From: Litorimonas sp964511495
Lineage (GTDB): Bacteria; Pseudomonadota; Alphaproteobacteria; Caulobacterales; Maricaulaceae
DNA: 64,000 nucleotides
Assembly: GCA_964511495.1 (NCBI GenBank)
Contig: CAZEFT010000012.1
Location: forward strand, 1 to 64,000
Direction: 5' to 3'
Position 1 is the first letter of the stretch; each line of letters starts with the position of its first letter. Below the pieces are notes generated by a model. It made no database searches, was not told where the DNA came from, and saw only the letters and a list, made by a program, of their open reading frames with translations. The position numbers and the translations under genes are program-made. Below, one piece after another: positions 53,744 through 62,168 of the stretch.

Positions 53744-54038
53744 GAAACGCCTCCTCTATCATTTCGGTCAGTACAGGAATAACACTCACAAGACCGGCCT
53801 TAGAAATATCGGGTGGCGTCTCAACACATAGATGTCGAAACATAATCCGGAAGACAGCCTGCCGTTTTTGCGGGTCTTTGTGCCGTAACACTGCCGCCAA
53901 TATTTGCGGATTTGGTGCCTCTAGGTCGCGGCAAATTTTCGCCAGAGCCAAAACCGATAAACGTAAAGTTATGCGACGCCCCTCTAATTCAATGAAACGG
54001 TCACAAGCATGGGAGTTTAAAAGACTGGCATTTTTCAT
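53730..54038 (-). CDS. GTA g10: tail assembly chaperone/tail protein
   Basis: 102 residues: FIELEGRRITLRLSVLALAKICRDLEAPN (15-43) is the family core of the GTA tail-tube-assembly chaperone (gpG-like). The pair g10/g10.1 with overlapping ends resembles the gpG/gpGT arrangement of phage tails. Confidence 0.85.
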   Translation of the reverse strand: MKNASLLNSHACDRFIELEGRRITLRLSVLALAKICRDLEAPNPQILAAVLRHKDPQKRQAVFRIMFRHLCVETPPDISKAGLVSVIPVLTEMIEEAFHASN

Positions 54039-54445
54039 AAGGCGGTGAATTGCGGTGCATCCGCACTCACCAATGTTACATCAAACCGGGCCTCGCCTTG
54101 ATAAGCTCCGCTATAACTCAAACTCGTAATCAGGAATTTCCCGTCAATTTGACCGAAACCTGGCAGAATAAATCGCAAGTCCAAAAGAGATTGATCGAAA
54201 AAGGCCTGACGAGCCAAAGACGCACTCTCATCAGTTTTGAACACGCCTGCTCCGGAAATCTCTGCGGACTTTACACCGGCATTGGGTAAAAGTTCTTTCC
54301 AACCTTCCGCCGACTCTGAATGGGTAATATCAACAGGCCGAGAATTGAGACGAAACGTCTTACTCCTCAGCCCGGCCAAGGTCCGATAACTCCCGTCACT
54401 CTGCCTGAATTTGACGAGCATATCTCGTCCATTTTGAACACTCAT
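54035..54445 (-). CDS. GTA g9: major tail tube protein
   Basis: 136 residues, TP901-1-like tail tube family: MSVQNGRDMLVKFRQSDGSYRTLAGLRSKTFRLNSRPVDITHSES (cited by position 1-45). Hexamers stack to make the tail tube. Starts after g8 with a 22-base gap. Confidence 0.93.
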   Translation of the reverse strand: MSVQNGRDMLVKFRQSDGSYRTLAGLRSKTFRLNSRPVDITHSESAEGWKELLPNAGVKSAEISGAGVFKTDESASLARQAFFDQSLLDLRFILPGFGQIDGKFLITSLSYSGAYQGEARFDVTLVSADAPQFTAL

Positions 54446-54467
54446 TTATAACTCTCTCATACTAATT

Positions 54468-54896
54468 TTATGATGATGGGTGGTCTGTCAGAAGGGATAG
54501 GCGCAGCAGACCGTGATGCGTCCGACCATCCGTGGCGCGCAAAATATCCGAAAAGATGATGGCGGCACTGACTAGATTATTCTCCGTCAACTCAGCCGCA
54601 ATTAAATCACCTTCCGACAAGGCAGTTTTCAAAACATCCATCAACCGAACGATTTCCCCCCGCCCGTGATAGCGAGACCAAATATGCAGGGTCAGTTGAT
54701 GGCTGTGCAAAGACACGGCATCGCCGCTTTTGTCTTCACTGCGTAGGCGACCATAACTCAGATAAGGATAAATCGGATCTTCAGGAGCATAGTCATACAA
54801 TCGGGGTGGCTCTCCGAGGAATTGTTGTACCATCAAGTTTTTGGCCAAAACCTGATGCACGGCCCGAGCAACATCTTCCGTCATATCCGTATTCAT
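54468..54896 (-). CDS. GTA g8: DUF3168 tail terminator
   Basis: 142 residues. DUF3168 pattern: VLAKNLMVQQFLGEPPRLYDYAP near the start and HQLTLHIWSRYHGRGEIVRLMDVLKTAL (65-92). Caps the tail end at the head-tail joint. ATGA overlap with g7. An alternative in-frame start lies five codons later. Confidence 0.92.
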   Translation of the reverse strand: MNTDMTEDVARAVHQVLAKNLMVQQFLGEPPRLYDYAPEDPIYPYLSYGRLRSEDKSGDAVSLHSHQLTLHIWSRYHGRGEIVRLMDVLKTALSEGDLIAAELTENNLVSAAIIFSDILRATDGRTHHGLLRLSLLTDHPSS

Positions 54897-55210
54897 TGCC
54901 GTTCCTCCTCACATATGAGATGCAAGCGTTCGCGGCGATTATCGGGGTCCGACGCCGCGATAACGCGCAAAATCCTATCCCCCCACATCAGACGAGCGCG
55001 CTCCGGAAAATTTCGCTCATGATGAATGGTCACACGATAGGATTGGCTGACGACCAAACGCCCGTTTTCGCGGGTTTCTGTCACAGACTTTGGTTGGATT
55101 GCGCCCCAAATAGCTTTGTCCAAAACCCATTGCGTTGTCTGTCCGCCAAATTCGTCCGCTGCGGTTTGCAAACGATATAATCCCAATCGGGTGCGCAAAT
55201 CCCCGATCAT
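54893..55210 (-). CDS. GTA g7: head closure/adaptor protein
   Basis: 105 residues: LRTRLGLYRLQTAADEFGGQTTQWVLDKAIWGAIQPKS (4-41), family of phage head closure proteins. Sits between g6 and g8 with 4-base overlaps at both ends. Confidence 0.9.
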   Translation of the reverse strand: MIGDLRTRLGLYRLQTAADEFGGQTTQWVLDKAIWGAIQPKSVTETRENGRLVVSQSYRVTIHHERNFPERARLMWGDRILRVIAASDPDNRRERLHLICEEERQ

Positions 55211-55770
55211 AATTTCAGGCTCCGATAAGGCATGATAAGCGCATCAACCATGAGCGTAATGGACGGCATGTCCCGCCCGCTCCGATGTTCGTACCCTTGG
55301 CCAATCAACAGCAATAATGCCTGTCGTAAGGGCATAGGAATATCGTCAATATCCGGGCCATAGCCCGAAATTACATCCACAGTGATAGCTGCAATATCTT
55401 GGCGTTTATGCCACCCCCATAGCCCTAAGGTTTTGAGCGATACAGTCGCCGGGTTAGCCCGCAAATTTATAGATAACTGATCTAGGCTCAGACTTTCTTC
55501 TTCACCGTTTTGCAAATGCAATGTCAGACCGGTGAGCGCAGAAACCGGTGACACATTCAGTGTCAGGCAACGCGATAAGGGCGGTGTCAGCGTCAAGCGT
55601 CGTGAACGCTCAATCAAGCTGGTACCGCATAAAGTTTCGAGCTGTTCTCTGGCAGATCGAATAAGGTCAAGCAGAAAACTATCTTCATCATCATGATCAA
55701 GTCGCAGGAATAATTTCACCGCCTCTAATGTGACAGGCTCTCTGTCAGGCGGATTTATATCTGTAATCAC
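55207..55770 (-). CDS. GTA g6: head-tail connector
   Basis: 187 residues beginning with the connector pattern PPDREPVTLEAVKLFLRLDHDDEDSFLLDLIRSAREQLETLCG (cited by position 7-49). phiE125 gp8-like. It follows a 100-base gap with a terminator-like hairpin after g5. Confidence 0.9.
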   Translation of the reverse strand: MITDINPPDREPVTLEAVKLFLRLDHDDEDSFLLDLIRSAREQLETLCGTSLIERSRRLTLTPPLSRCLTLNVSPVSALTGLTLHLQNGEEESLSLDQLSINLRANPATVSLKTLGLWGWHKRQDIAAITVDVISGYGPDIDDIPMPLRQALLLLIGQGYEHRSGRDMPSITLMVDALIMPYRSLKL

Positions 55771-55814
55771 AGAGGCCTCCTTGGTAGGGATTGAATGAAA
55801 AGGGGTTCAGGCAA

Positions 55815-55840
55815 AGAAAAAGGCCGCGAAGATCGCGACC
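55815..55840 (-). terminator. Terminator-like hairpin between g5 and g6
   Basis: On the minus strand, a seven-pair stem GGTCGCG/CGCGGCC (one G-U) with loop ATCTT is followed by five T residues. It lies in the only sizeable gap (55771-55872) of the g3.5-g15 part. Expression of g6-g15 from an upstream promoter would need read-through. Confidence 0.65.
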
Positions 55841-55872
55841 TTTTGGGGTAAAAGAAGTTGAGGGAACGAAGT

Positions 55873-57078
55873 CTAAGCGGCAGCTTTCAGGACTTTTATC
55901 GCATCGAAATCTTGCACTCCGCCGCCCACACGTTTTGTGGTGTAGAACAAGACATAAGGTTTGGCAGAAAAAGGGTCACGCAAGACCCGAACACCTTGAC
56001 GATCCACAATAAGATAGCCGCGTCGGAAATCACCAAAAACGATACAACCCTGAGCAGAGTTAACATCGGGCATGTCTTCCGCCTCATAGAGCGGGTAGCC
56101 CATCAAGGTGCTCGGCTGACCGGCTTCGTTTGAGGGTTGCCAAATATAATTGCCATCCGCATCTTTGAATTTGCGAATTTCTCCGACCGTGCGACGGTTC
56201 ATCACAAATCTAGACCCTGCGCGGTAGCGGCTCTTTCCTGCATAAATCAAATCCAGAATGGCATCTGTCGGCGCATTGACATCAAAAGCCCCGGCCGTGC
56301 CAGTGGAAACGGTACCAATCTCACCGAAGCTCTGTGTTCCGTTATCGGCTTGAGAGTAATTCAAAATGCCACGAGGTTTATTGACCCCATCACCATTGAC
56401 GAAAGCCGCCGTTTCCTGCGCCGCAAAAATATCCCGCACTTCTTCGGCCAACCATTGGTCAACATCGGCGACACCATCGTCAAGTAAGGCCTGAGTCGCA
56501 GCAGGCATGGCGTAAAGCTCGCCCGCCGGAAAATCGAGTAATTCCAATTGTGGGGCTTGGGTTTCAATTCTAGCATCCGTTTCTCCGGCCCACCCGGCTG
56601 CGGCTCCCGCTGCGCTGACGGGCTTTTTATAGAGACCTGTCCCGATACGTCGCACGGTGGAAATCGCCCGAAAAGGTGAGCTTTCTCGCAAAGCCTTATC
56701 AATGCGGCTCTCAGTTTCAATCGGAGCAATATAGCCCCCCTCTCCATCGGTAGAAGATATCGATTTTCCTTCCAACCCTTCGAGAGCTTTTGCGTCACCG
56801 GTTCGGATGAATGTTGACCACGCCGATTTCGTATCGGACGCCGCCGAACCGCCCATGACGGTATGACCCAGACTTTGGGCGAGATTATCAATATGTTTGG
56901 ATTGTGCATCCACGGCCGCGTTTATACGGCTGACTTTATCATTCAGAATACCGTCGGACGTTTTAGCTTCCAATGCGCTCAGTCTTTCATCATTGGCAGA
57001 TTTAAAAGCAGCGAAAGTTTTGGCGAAATCGGCTTGCGCCTCTTTCATATTCAGGTGTTTGGTTTCAAGATCAGCCAT
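55873..57078 (-). CDS. GTA g5: HK97-fold major capsid protein
   Basis: 401 residues. N-terminal coiled-coil scaffold (about 1-100, rich in Ala/Lys/Asp) that is removed by the g4 protease, then the capsid core: EGGYIAPIETESRIDKAL, SPFRAISTVRR, GELYAMPAATQALLDDGVADVDQWL, and FVMNRRTVGEIRKFKDADGNYIWQPS (cited by position). Builds the small GTA head. Start overlaps g4 by 8 bases. Confidence 0.95.
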   Translation of the reverse strand: MADLETKHLNMKEAQADFAKTFAAFKSANDERLSALEAKTSDGILNDKVSRINAAVDAQSKHIDNLAQSLGHTVMGGSAASDTKSAWSTFIRTGDAKALEGLEGKSISSTDGEGGYIAPIETESRIDKALRESSPFRAISTVRRIGTGLYKKPVSAAGAAAGWAGETDARIETQAPQLELLDFPAGELYAMPAATQALLDDGVADVDQWLAEEVRDIFAAQETAAFVNGDGVNKPRGILNYSQADNGTQSFGEIGTVSTGTAGAFDVNAPTDAILDLIYAGKSRYRAGSRFVMNRRTVGEIRKFKDADGNYIWQPSNEAGQPSTLMGYPLYEAEDMPDVNSAQGCIVFGDFRRGYLIVDRQGVRVLRDPFSAKPYVLFYTTKRVGGGVQDFDAIKVLKAAA

Positions 57079-57553
57079 AGGCTTGATTTCCTTTTATCGT
57101 TTGAGAACTGTTTGAAAATGAGAGGTCGTCAATATGTGTCACGCGAGCATCGCGTAACATCGGGAAAGCCACGACCGAGACCTCCCATAATTCTAATTCA
57201 GTGAGCAGACGGCCCTGCGCTGTTTTGCTGTGACGCCGCGCGCGATACCCGATGGACAGACCTGAAATCGCGCCCTCTTTAATCAGTCGCGCCACACGGT
57301 GGTTGAGCGCCGCACCCGCGAAGAGACACCCCGAAACAAAGAGCCCTTTTTGATCTTCAATAACCCTGTCCCAGACCCCAATCGGTTCTTCGGTGTTATG
57401 CCCAAATAAGAGCGGCAATCGCCCTTCGGGTAAGCTGAGAATAGACGCTGCAAAAGCACCCTTTTCGACACGGTCTCCTGATAAATCCGTCTGTCCGAAC
57501 AGGCTCGCATAGCCGGAGAGCCTTAAGAGTGTGTGGCCGTTCTGCTCGCTCAT
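57071..57553 (-). CDS. GTA g4: HK97-family prohead protease
   Basis: 160 residues. YASLFGQTDLSGDRVEKGAF, catalytic His in LLFGHNTEEPIGVWD and Ser in EGAISGLSIGYRAR. Cuts the capsid scaffold during maturation. ATGA overlap with g3.5. Confidence 0.93.
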   Translation of the reverse strand: MSEQNGHTLLRLSGYASLFGQTDLSGDRVEKGAFAASILSLPEGRLPLLFGHNTEEPIGVWDRVIEDQKGLFVSGCLFAGAALNHRVARLIKEGAISGLSIGYRARRHSKTAQGRLLTELELWEVSVVAFPMLRDARVTHIDDLSFSNSSQTIKGNQAYG

Positions 57554-57834
57554 TGTTGACGCTCGGCTTCGATGGCATTGGCCGTGACCTGCCGTTCAAT
57601 TCGGTTCAGGCTAAGCCGGATCATGGACATCTGACCTTCCAAAACAGCCAAACGTTCGAGCGCTGGCGCGCGTTGAGCAAGTTGGATCTCAACCGTGCGT
57701 AAACGCGCATCCACTGCGCCCGCCCAAATAAGAGCGCTGGCCGTTTGAACACACAGGGTCAACAAGACGCCGAAGGTTAAGTTTTTGCTCAGCACAAAAT
57801 AATTATTGGGTGTGTCCTCTTTCATATCTCTCAT
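57550..57834 (-). CDS. GTA g3.5: small membrane/coiled-coil protein
   Basis: 94 residues: one hydrophobic helix (LTFGVLLTLCVQTASALIWAG, near 19-39) followed by a coiled coil (LRTVEIQLAQRAPALERLAVLEG). Same position and size as g3.5 of R. capsulatus GTA. It overlaps g3 and g4 by four bases each. Function is unknown. Confidence 0.75.
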   Translation of the reverse strand: MRDMKEDTPNNYFVLSKNLTFGVLLTLCVQTASALIWAGAVDARLRTVEIQLAQRAPALERLAVLEGQMSMIRLSLNRIERQVTANAIEAERQQ

Positions 57835-59003
57835 CGGCTGTCTCCTTTTGGTTTGTGCGACGCATCATTCAACCCAAGCAGGGCGCGCTTTTCCGTGTTA
57901 GACAGAAAGTCAGCTTGATTAATCCGTTGCCATTGAGCGTGACGGTCTTCGGCCAGAGCCGGTACTTTTTCGATATTGAGCGAGAGCATCAGCGTTTCAT
58001 CGAACCAAGGCCGCAGCCATGTTTCCAAACCACACGCTGTTTTCTCGACGAGTGGTAAAATCGTTTGACGCCAAAAAGCCTGATTGGCTTCACGGTAATT
58101 GGCATAGGTATTATCGCCCGGCAGGCCTAGGAGCATAGGCGGCACGCCAAACGCCAAAGCAATCTCACGCGCCGCCTCGCGTCGCGCCTGAATGAAATCC
58201 ATATCCGTCGGGGATAGGCTCATGGATTTCCAATCCAACCCGCCTTCTAGGACCAAAGGCCGTCCGGCCCGAGCCGTGCCCGCATGACCATTTTCCAATT
58301 CTCGTTTCAAGCGCTCAAATTGTTCATCACTCAAGTGATCTGCACCGCCTGCGCCTTTATAAATTAACGCACCGCTTGGACGGGCGGAGTTTTCCAATAA
58401 TGCCTTGGCCCAGCGTCCGCCTTCATTGTGCAAATCAACTGCTTGGGCACAGGCCTGTAGGGGTGAAACGGTCATATCCGGGCTGAACAGGCGCATGTGA
58501 AAGACCGGACTACGGCCAAGGCGCAGATCACGTTGCAAACGTCGCTTTTCGCCATTCCCGTTTTCTATATCCCAAGCGATGACGGCCCCGGCTTTATTTT
58601 GACGGGGTGCCACATGGTTCGGGCATAGGGCGTGAACGCGCGGCCTATATTCGGTGTTTGAAAGTTCGAAATAAGCTTCGCCTGAGAGTTGGAGAAAGCC
58701 ATAAAAAGCTTCCAATTCTTTGGTCAGTGTCGCTTCGAAGTCCTTATTATCAGCTCCATCCATGATAAAGTTTATCGGCACGCTCGTGGCGGCTTCTGAA
58801 ATCAAACGTACACAACGGTAGACAATCGGGTTACGCGCATAACCTTCCCGACATAAGGCCGAAAAGGTTTGCGGCGTCCAATGTGCTCCCTGCCCTAATT
58901 GTAAGGCAATTAAAGGCTGACCCGATTTCGTTTCGGGTGGGTTCTTTTCCGCCATAGAAAAAGCCGTCCTGCGAGACGCAGACGGCTTGAAAAAATCTAA
59001 CAT
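57831..59003 (-). CDS. GTA g3: portal protein
   Basis: 390 residues, HK97-type portal: REGYARNPIVYRCVRLISEAATSVP near 50-74, LERLKRELENGHAG.., FGVPPMLLGLPGDNTYANYREANQAFWRQTILP (about 305-340). It forms the dodecameric DNA channel of the head. Residues 5-16 are encoded by a strong terminator-like hairpin (see 58958-58988). Confidence 0.93.
   Translation of the reverse strand: MLDFFKPSASRRTAFSMAEKNPPETKSGQPLIALQLGQGAHWTPQTFSALCREGYARNPIVYRCVRLISEAATSVPINFIMDGADNKDFEATLTKELEAFYGFLQLSGEAYFELSNTEYRPRVHALCPNHVAPRQNKAGAVIAWDIENGNGEKRRLQRDLRLGRSPVFHMRLFSPDMTVSPLQACAQAVDLHNEGGRWAKALLENSARPSGALIYKGAGGADHLSDEQFERLKRELENGHAGTARAGRPLVLEGGLDWKSMSLSPTDMDFIQARREAAREIALAFGVPPMLLGLPGDNTYANYREANQAFWRQTILPLVEKTACGLETWLRPWFDETLMLSLNIEKVPALAEDRHAQWQRINQADFLSNTEKRALLGLNDASHKPKGDSR
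58958..58988 (-). terminator. Terminator-like hairpin inside the start of g3
   Basis: Minus-strand arms AAGCCGTC and GACGGCTT (8 pairs) enclose TGCG/CGCA with loop TCT and one bulged G, followed by TTTTT. It lies at codons 5-16 of the portal gene. Intrinsic terminators inside coding starts are unusual. Confidence 0.6.
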
Positions 59004-59134
59004 AAATTTGGCTTATCCTTTTATCGGCAAAGAGCGTTTTGCCCAATTCCGGTGATAAGCTGTTTATAGCCCCGCTTTGGCTATGTGCGGATCATTCTCT
59101 TTATTTTCTTCTATGTGACTGATTAAGCGACGGT

Positions 59135-59572
59135 TTATGCAACCTTAAACAGGGATTGTTTTTCTTCGTCCTGTCCCAGATAGGTTATGGCCATTCTATA
59201 TTGCGCTTTAATGTCACGACGGCGATCTTCATCCCCGATGAGCGAGGCCAATGTGATTGCACTGCGATAAGCGGCTACTGAGTTTTCAAGCGCTTCTAAA
59301 TCATGAGTTTTGCGACCCAATGACAGTAATGTATCCGCCAAGGCTGCATGCACGTCCAAAGTCTCCCTTGGAGCTGTATCAATATTATAATATTTTTTTG
59401 CTGATTTGAGCGCTTGTACGGCTTGGATTAAAACAGATGGGTCATCGGTTTGTTCGGCGAGTAAAATCATTTTGTCTGCGAGTTCTTTATTCAACTCGGC
59501 GAGTTGCGCATCAGTTTCAGCCAGTTTTCGCGTTAGATCAACTTTGAAATTTTTGTCGACAAACTTTCGCAT
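59135..59572 (-). CDS. TPR-like helical protein inserted between GTA g2 and g3
   Basis: 145 residues from the ATG at 59572 (MRKFVDKNFKV), preceded by GGGAG; an in-frame ATG at 59596 is less likely. Helical pairs with TPR character: ETDAQLAELNKELADKMILLAEQ, LIQAVQALKSAKKYY, ALADTLLSLGRKTHDLEALENSVAAYRSAITLA (by position). R. capsulatus GTA has g2 followed by g3 here without such a gene. A CtrA consensus site lies 64-78 bases upstream, and 131 bases follow before g3. Function unknown; it may be an accessory GTA protein or a separate cell-cycle gene. Confidence 0.7.
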   Translation of the reverse strand: MRKFVDKNFKVDLTRKLAETDAQLAELNKELADKMILLAEQTDDPSVLIQAVQALKSAKKYYNIDTAPRETLDVHAALADTLLSLGRKTHDLEALENSVAAYRSAITLASLIGDEDRRRDIKAQYRMAITYLGQDEEKQSLFKVA

Positions 59573-59635
59573 ACTTACACTCCCACACAACCTCATCCTA
59601 AGGTCTTTACAACGGGGGTTAGTATCTGATTAATG

Positions 59636-59650
59636 TTAATCCGCCTTTAA
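59636..59650 (-). promoter_or_regulatory. CtrA-consensus site upstream of the TPR/portal genes
   Basis: Minus-strand TTAA-AGGCGGA-TTAAC, a full match to the CtrA consensus TTAA-N7-TTAAC, in the 74-base gap after the large terminase gene. CtrA controls GTA genes in R. capsulatus and many cell-cycle genes in related bacteria. Confidence 0.55.
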
Positions 59651-59670
59651 AGGTTAGGGTTAATAGGGCG

Positions 59671-60906
59671 TTAAAGGCTACGAATTTGCGGGCGGTTGTG
59701 GGTGTTGATCAAAAGGTGGCTAACGGCCCATACCAAAGCATCCACCCTGTCAGGACTGTGTGTTTGGCCGGGCGCACCTAAATTCATTAACTCACTTTCC
59801 AAGTCATCGCACCGCGTCGCATGTAAGACGCGTCCCTGCTCATAAAGCGCGGCAACCGGCTCTGCCCGACTACGCTTGCTCTTGGTCGCGAAGACAGAAC
59901 GAATGGGAATTTCAGGAGCAACAGAGCGAATAACCGTTTTTACCAAATCACCGCCTTGATTGACTTCCACAACCAAATGATCGGCGTCCCAATAATCATA
60001 AAGCTTTACCGCAGCTTTGGCCCATCCTTCCGGAGACAGCCCCTGCACTGTGGCATCTTGTAGGATATAGACTTTCGCCATGCGGCCCTCACCCACACGC
60101 GCAGCGACAATCAAGCCGCATTTGTCGGACCGTGCTCCACTTGTGACGGGAGGGTCCACCGCAATAATCAGCGCGTCAGCCTTTGGAACGCCGGATGTGA
60201 ACCGGCAATTTTCAATCATATCATGCGTCCAGAGTGCGTCTTGACGGTCTTGAATAATCTCCCCGTCAAGCTCCTGACGACCCAGCCGCGTTCCGCCATA
60301 GCCGTCATCCATCATACTCAAAAATGCGGGTGCAAGATGGCTGACATTTTCGGCCGTCTTTGCCTGATAGGTGACAACACCGTTCATCTCTATCAATTTG
60401 AACAAAGCCGATATGGGTCGTGGTGTTGTGGTTATCACCATTTTTGGATCAACCCCCAACCTTAGTCCTAAGCGCAGATTGGCGAGTGTTTCTTCCGGAT
60501 AGCGCCATGCACAAAACTCATCAGCCCAAGCCGCACCAAATTGCGGACCGCGTAAACTGTCGGGGTCTTCGGCCGAGAACAGATATCCCACAGCCCCATT
60601 GGGCCAGTCCAAACGTCGACGAGAGGCCGTATAGACGGGTCGAGTGGAGGGGAAACCAATATTTAAAACACCGCTTTCACCTTCCAACATGACCTCTCTG
60701 GCGTCATTTAATGTCGGGGCGACCAAAGCCAGTCGGCCTGTTTTTCGAGCTTGTTCAGATAACCATTCAGCCCCTGTACGCGTCTTACCCGATCCCCGTC
60801 CACCTAATAGCAACCAAATCAGCCAGTCTTCAGATGGAGCCATTTGATTGGGGCGCGCCGTATATTCAAATTCCGTTGCGATAGAGGCGAGATCATTCGC
60901 TCTCAA
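59671..60906 (-). CDS. GTA g2: large terminase
   Basis: About 411 residues if started at the TTG at 60906, which overlaps the g1 stop by 14 bases; the frame is open to 61020, but the extra part is inside g1. ATPase Walker A GGRGSGKTRTG and acidic Walker B (AAWADEFCAW), then RNase-H-like nuclease residues in IIAVDPPV, VVEVNQGGDL and VDALVWAVSHLL. Packages fragments of host DNA by headful cutting in GTAs. Confidence 0.93.
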   Translation of the reverse strand: MRANDLASIATEFEYTARPNQMAPSEDWLIWLLLGGRGSGKTRTGAEWLSEQARKTGRLALVAPTLNDAREVMLEGESGVLNIGFPSTRPVYTASRRRLDWPNGAVGYLFSAEDPDSLRGPQFGAAWADEFCAWRYPEETLANLRLGLRLGVDPKMVITTTPRPISALFKLIEMNGVVTYQAKTAENVSHLAPAFLSMMDDGYGGTRLGRQELDGEIIQDRQDALWTHDMIENCRFTSGVPKADALIIAVDPPVTSGARSDKCGLIVAARVGEGRMAKVYILQDATVQGLSPEGWAKAAVKLYDYWDADHLVVEVNQGGDLVKTVIRSVAPEIPIRSVFATKSKRSRAEPVAALYEQGRVLHATRCDDLESELMNLGAPGQTHSPDRVDALVWAVSHLLINTHNRPQIRSL

Positions 60907-61309
60907 CTGTGAAACAAAACTCTCCCAAACCGTTTTGAAGTGAGACCTCCCTCGCGAGAGTGTTGAGACGTTTGTGCATGGCGGCTCGGTCTTCATCGTT
61001 AAGGGGTGGGAGGTCTTCATAGCGTGTGTGAGCCTTTTCCGACTCTTCCGATTGTTTGGACTTGTTATGAGCGTCTAAGGCATCAATAAATTTCAAAAGG
61101 CCCGCACCGGTTTTCAGGAATTGATCGAGCCCTTTTATATGAGCGGCATAGGCCTTTGCCTGTTCAGACATCACTCCCTCGCCAAATGACGGTGATAAGA
61201 GACTCCCGTTTTGGCCGACATAGTCAATTAATTCATGGAGGAGCGAACGCACGCTGTCGGTATCAAATTGGGTTGAGCAAGGAGAGTGCGAAGCTGGTGA
61301 GGCCGTCAT
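60893..61309 (-). CDS. GTA g1: small terminase-like protein
   Basis: 138 residues from the ATG at 61309 (MTASPASHSP), which follows GGAG; ATG at 61324 is an alternative. Helical, charged, with an acidic C-terminal half (SEESEKAHTRYEDLPPLNDEDRAAMHKRLNTL, by position 85-117). No enzyme motif. Position directly before g2 and after the regulators matches RcGTA g1, the small terminase that feeds DNA to g2. Assignment rests on position more than likeness. Confidence 0.7.
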   Translation of the reverse strand: MTASPASHSPCSTQFDTDSVRSLLHELIDYVGQNGSLLSPSFGEGVMSEQAKAYAAHIKGLDQFLKTGAGLLKFIDALDAHNKSKQSEESEKAHTRYEDLPPLNDEDRAAMHKRLNTLAREVSLQNGLGEFCFTVESE

Positions 61310-61364
61310 ATCGGACTCCGTCATAAGCCAATAACCAAGTGAATCCTGAATAAACAAGCAGAGC

Positions 61365-62168
61365 TTAACGCCCTGTCCCGGTGCGGCGTTGTACTCTGGG
61401 ATTAGTATAGGCTCGTTTTGACTTCACCCCAGCGACCGTTCCGTAATGAACGGATAGCCGGGTCAGACCTAATCGCAAGACTGTTAATCCGCTGCCTTTT
61501 GCCCAGTGTTCCGCCCGCTCTAAAATATCAAGTGATTGATCCAGACAACACACGGCAATTACGGCAGAATCCAGCCCGTCACCCATGGCTTCTCGGGCGG
61601 TGCGTAGGCGCGCCTTGGCATCAGCGGCACGGATATAACTGTCCTCAACGGCCTGAGCCCGTGCGCCCTTATCGGTTTGAACGCCTGCTCCGTCATAGCT
61701 TTGGGTCGCGGCCAAACCATGACCACTGGCGTGATAATCCCGGGCAATCCGTTTTCCCGCCTCGATCAGAGCTGCCTCCAATAAGGGCGCACCGTTCAAA
61801 TCGGTTTGATGCGAGAGGCGATCAAGGACAGATAAACGTCGGTTGACAGAGGCTTTGCGTTTCACACCGCCCTGCACATAAACATCGCGCTCTTCTAAAT
61901 CATAATGCTGATTACGAGCCTGACCGTCCTTGCCATGTTTCAATCGACGCTCAACCGTTTCAGCCACACGATATCCTGCGTGATCAAGTTCGAGGGCGCC
62001 TGCGGCTTTCAGCAAATGGAGGTCTTCGGACCTCACCCAGAAAGCCGGTCGTTTGCGCCGATCACCAAGCGGGTGGGCGGGAAAGGCATCACACCCATTG
62101 GCTATCGAAATGACGGCTTTGTGGTGAAGCAGACGGCGCAAAATTTGTTCTTGGTCGAAATTTAACAT
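61365..62168 (-). CDS. gafZ: GafZ-like GTA regulator (DUF6456)
   Basis: 267 residues. The C-terminal half is a DUF6456 domain: NRRLSVLDRLSHQTDLNGAPLLEAALIEAGKRIARDYH (about 105-145) and AVCCLDQSLDILERAEHWAKGSGLTVLRLGLTRLSVHYG (205-245). In Caulobacter GafZ activates the GTA cluster as an anti-terminator acting with RNA polymerase, NusA, NusG and NusE (literature, from memory). The start codon follows directly on the gafY stop. The position, directly before g1, supports a GTA role. Confidence 0.7.
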   Translation of the reverse strand: MLNFDQEQILRRLLHHKAVISIANGCDAFPAHPLGDRRKRPAFWVRSEDLHLLKAAGALELDHAGYRVAETVERRLKHGKDGQARNQHYDLEERDVYVQGGVKRKASVNRRLSVLDRLSHQTDLNGAPLLEAALIEAGKRIARDYHASGHGLAATQSYDGAGVQTDKGARAQAVEDSYIRAADAKARLRTAREAMGDGLDSAVIAVCCLDQSLDILERAEHWAKGSGLTVLRLGLTRLSVHYGTVAGVKSKRAYTNPRVQRRTGTGR

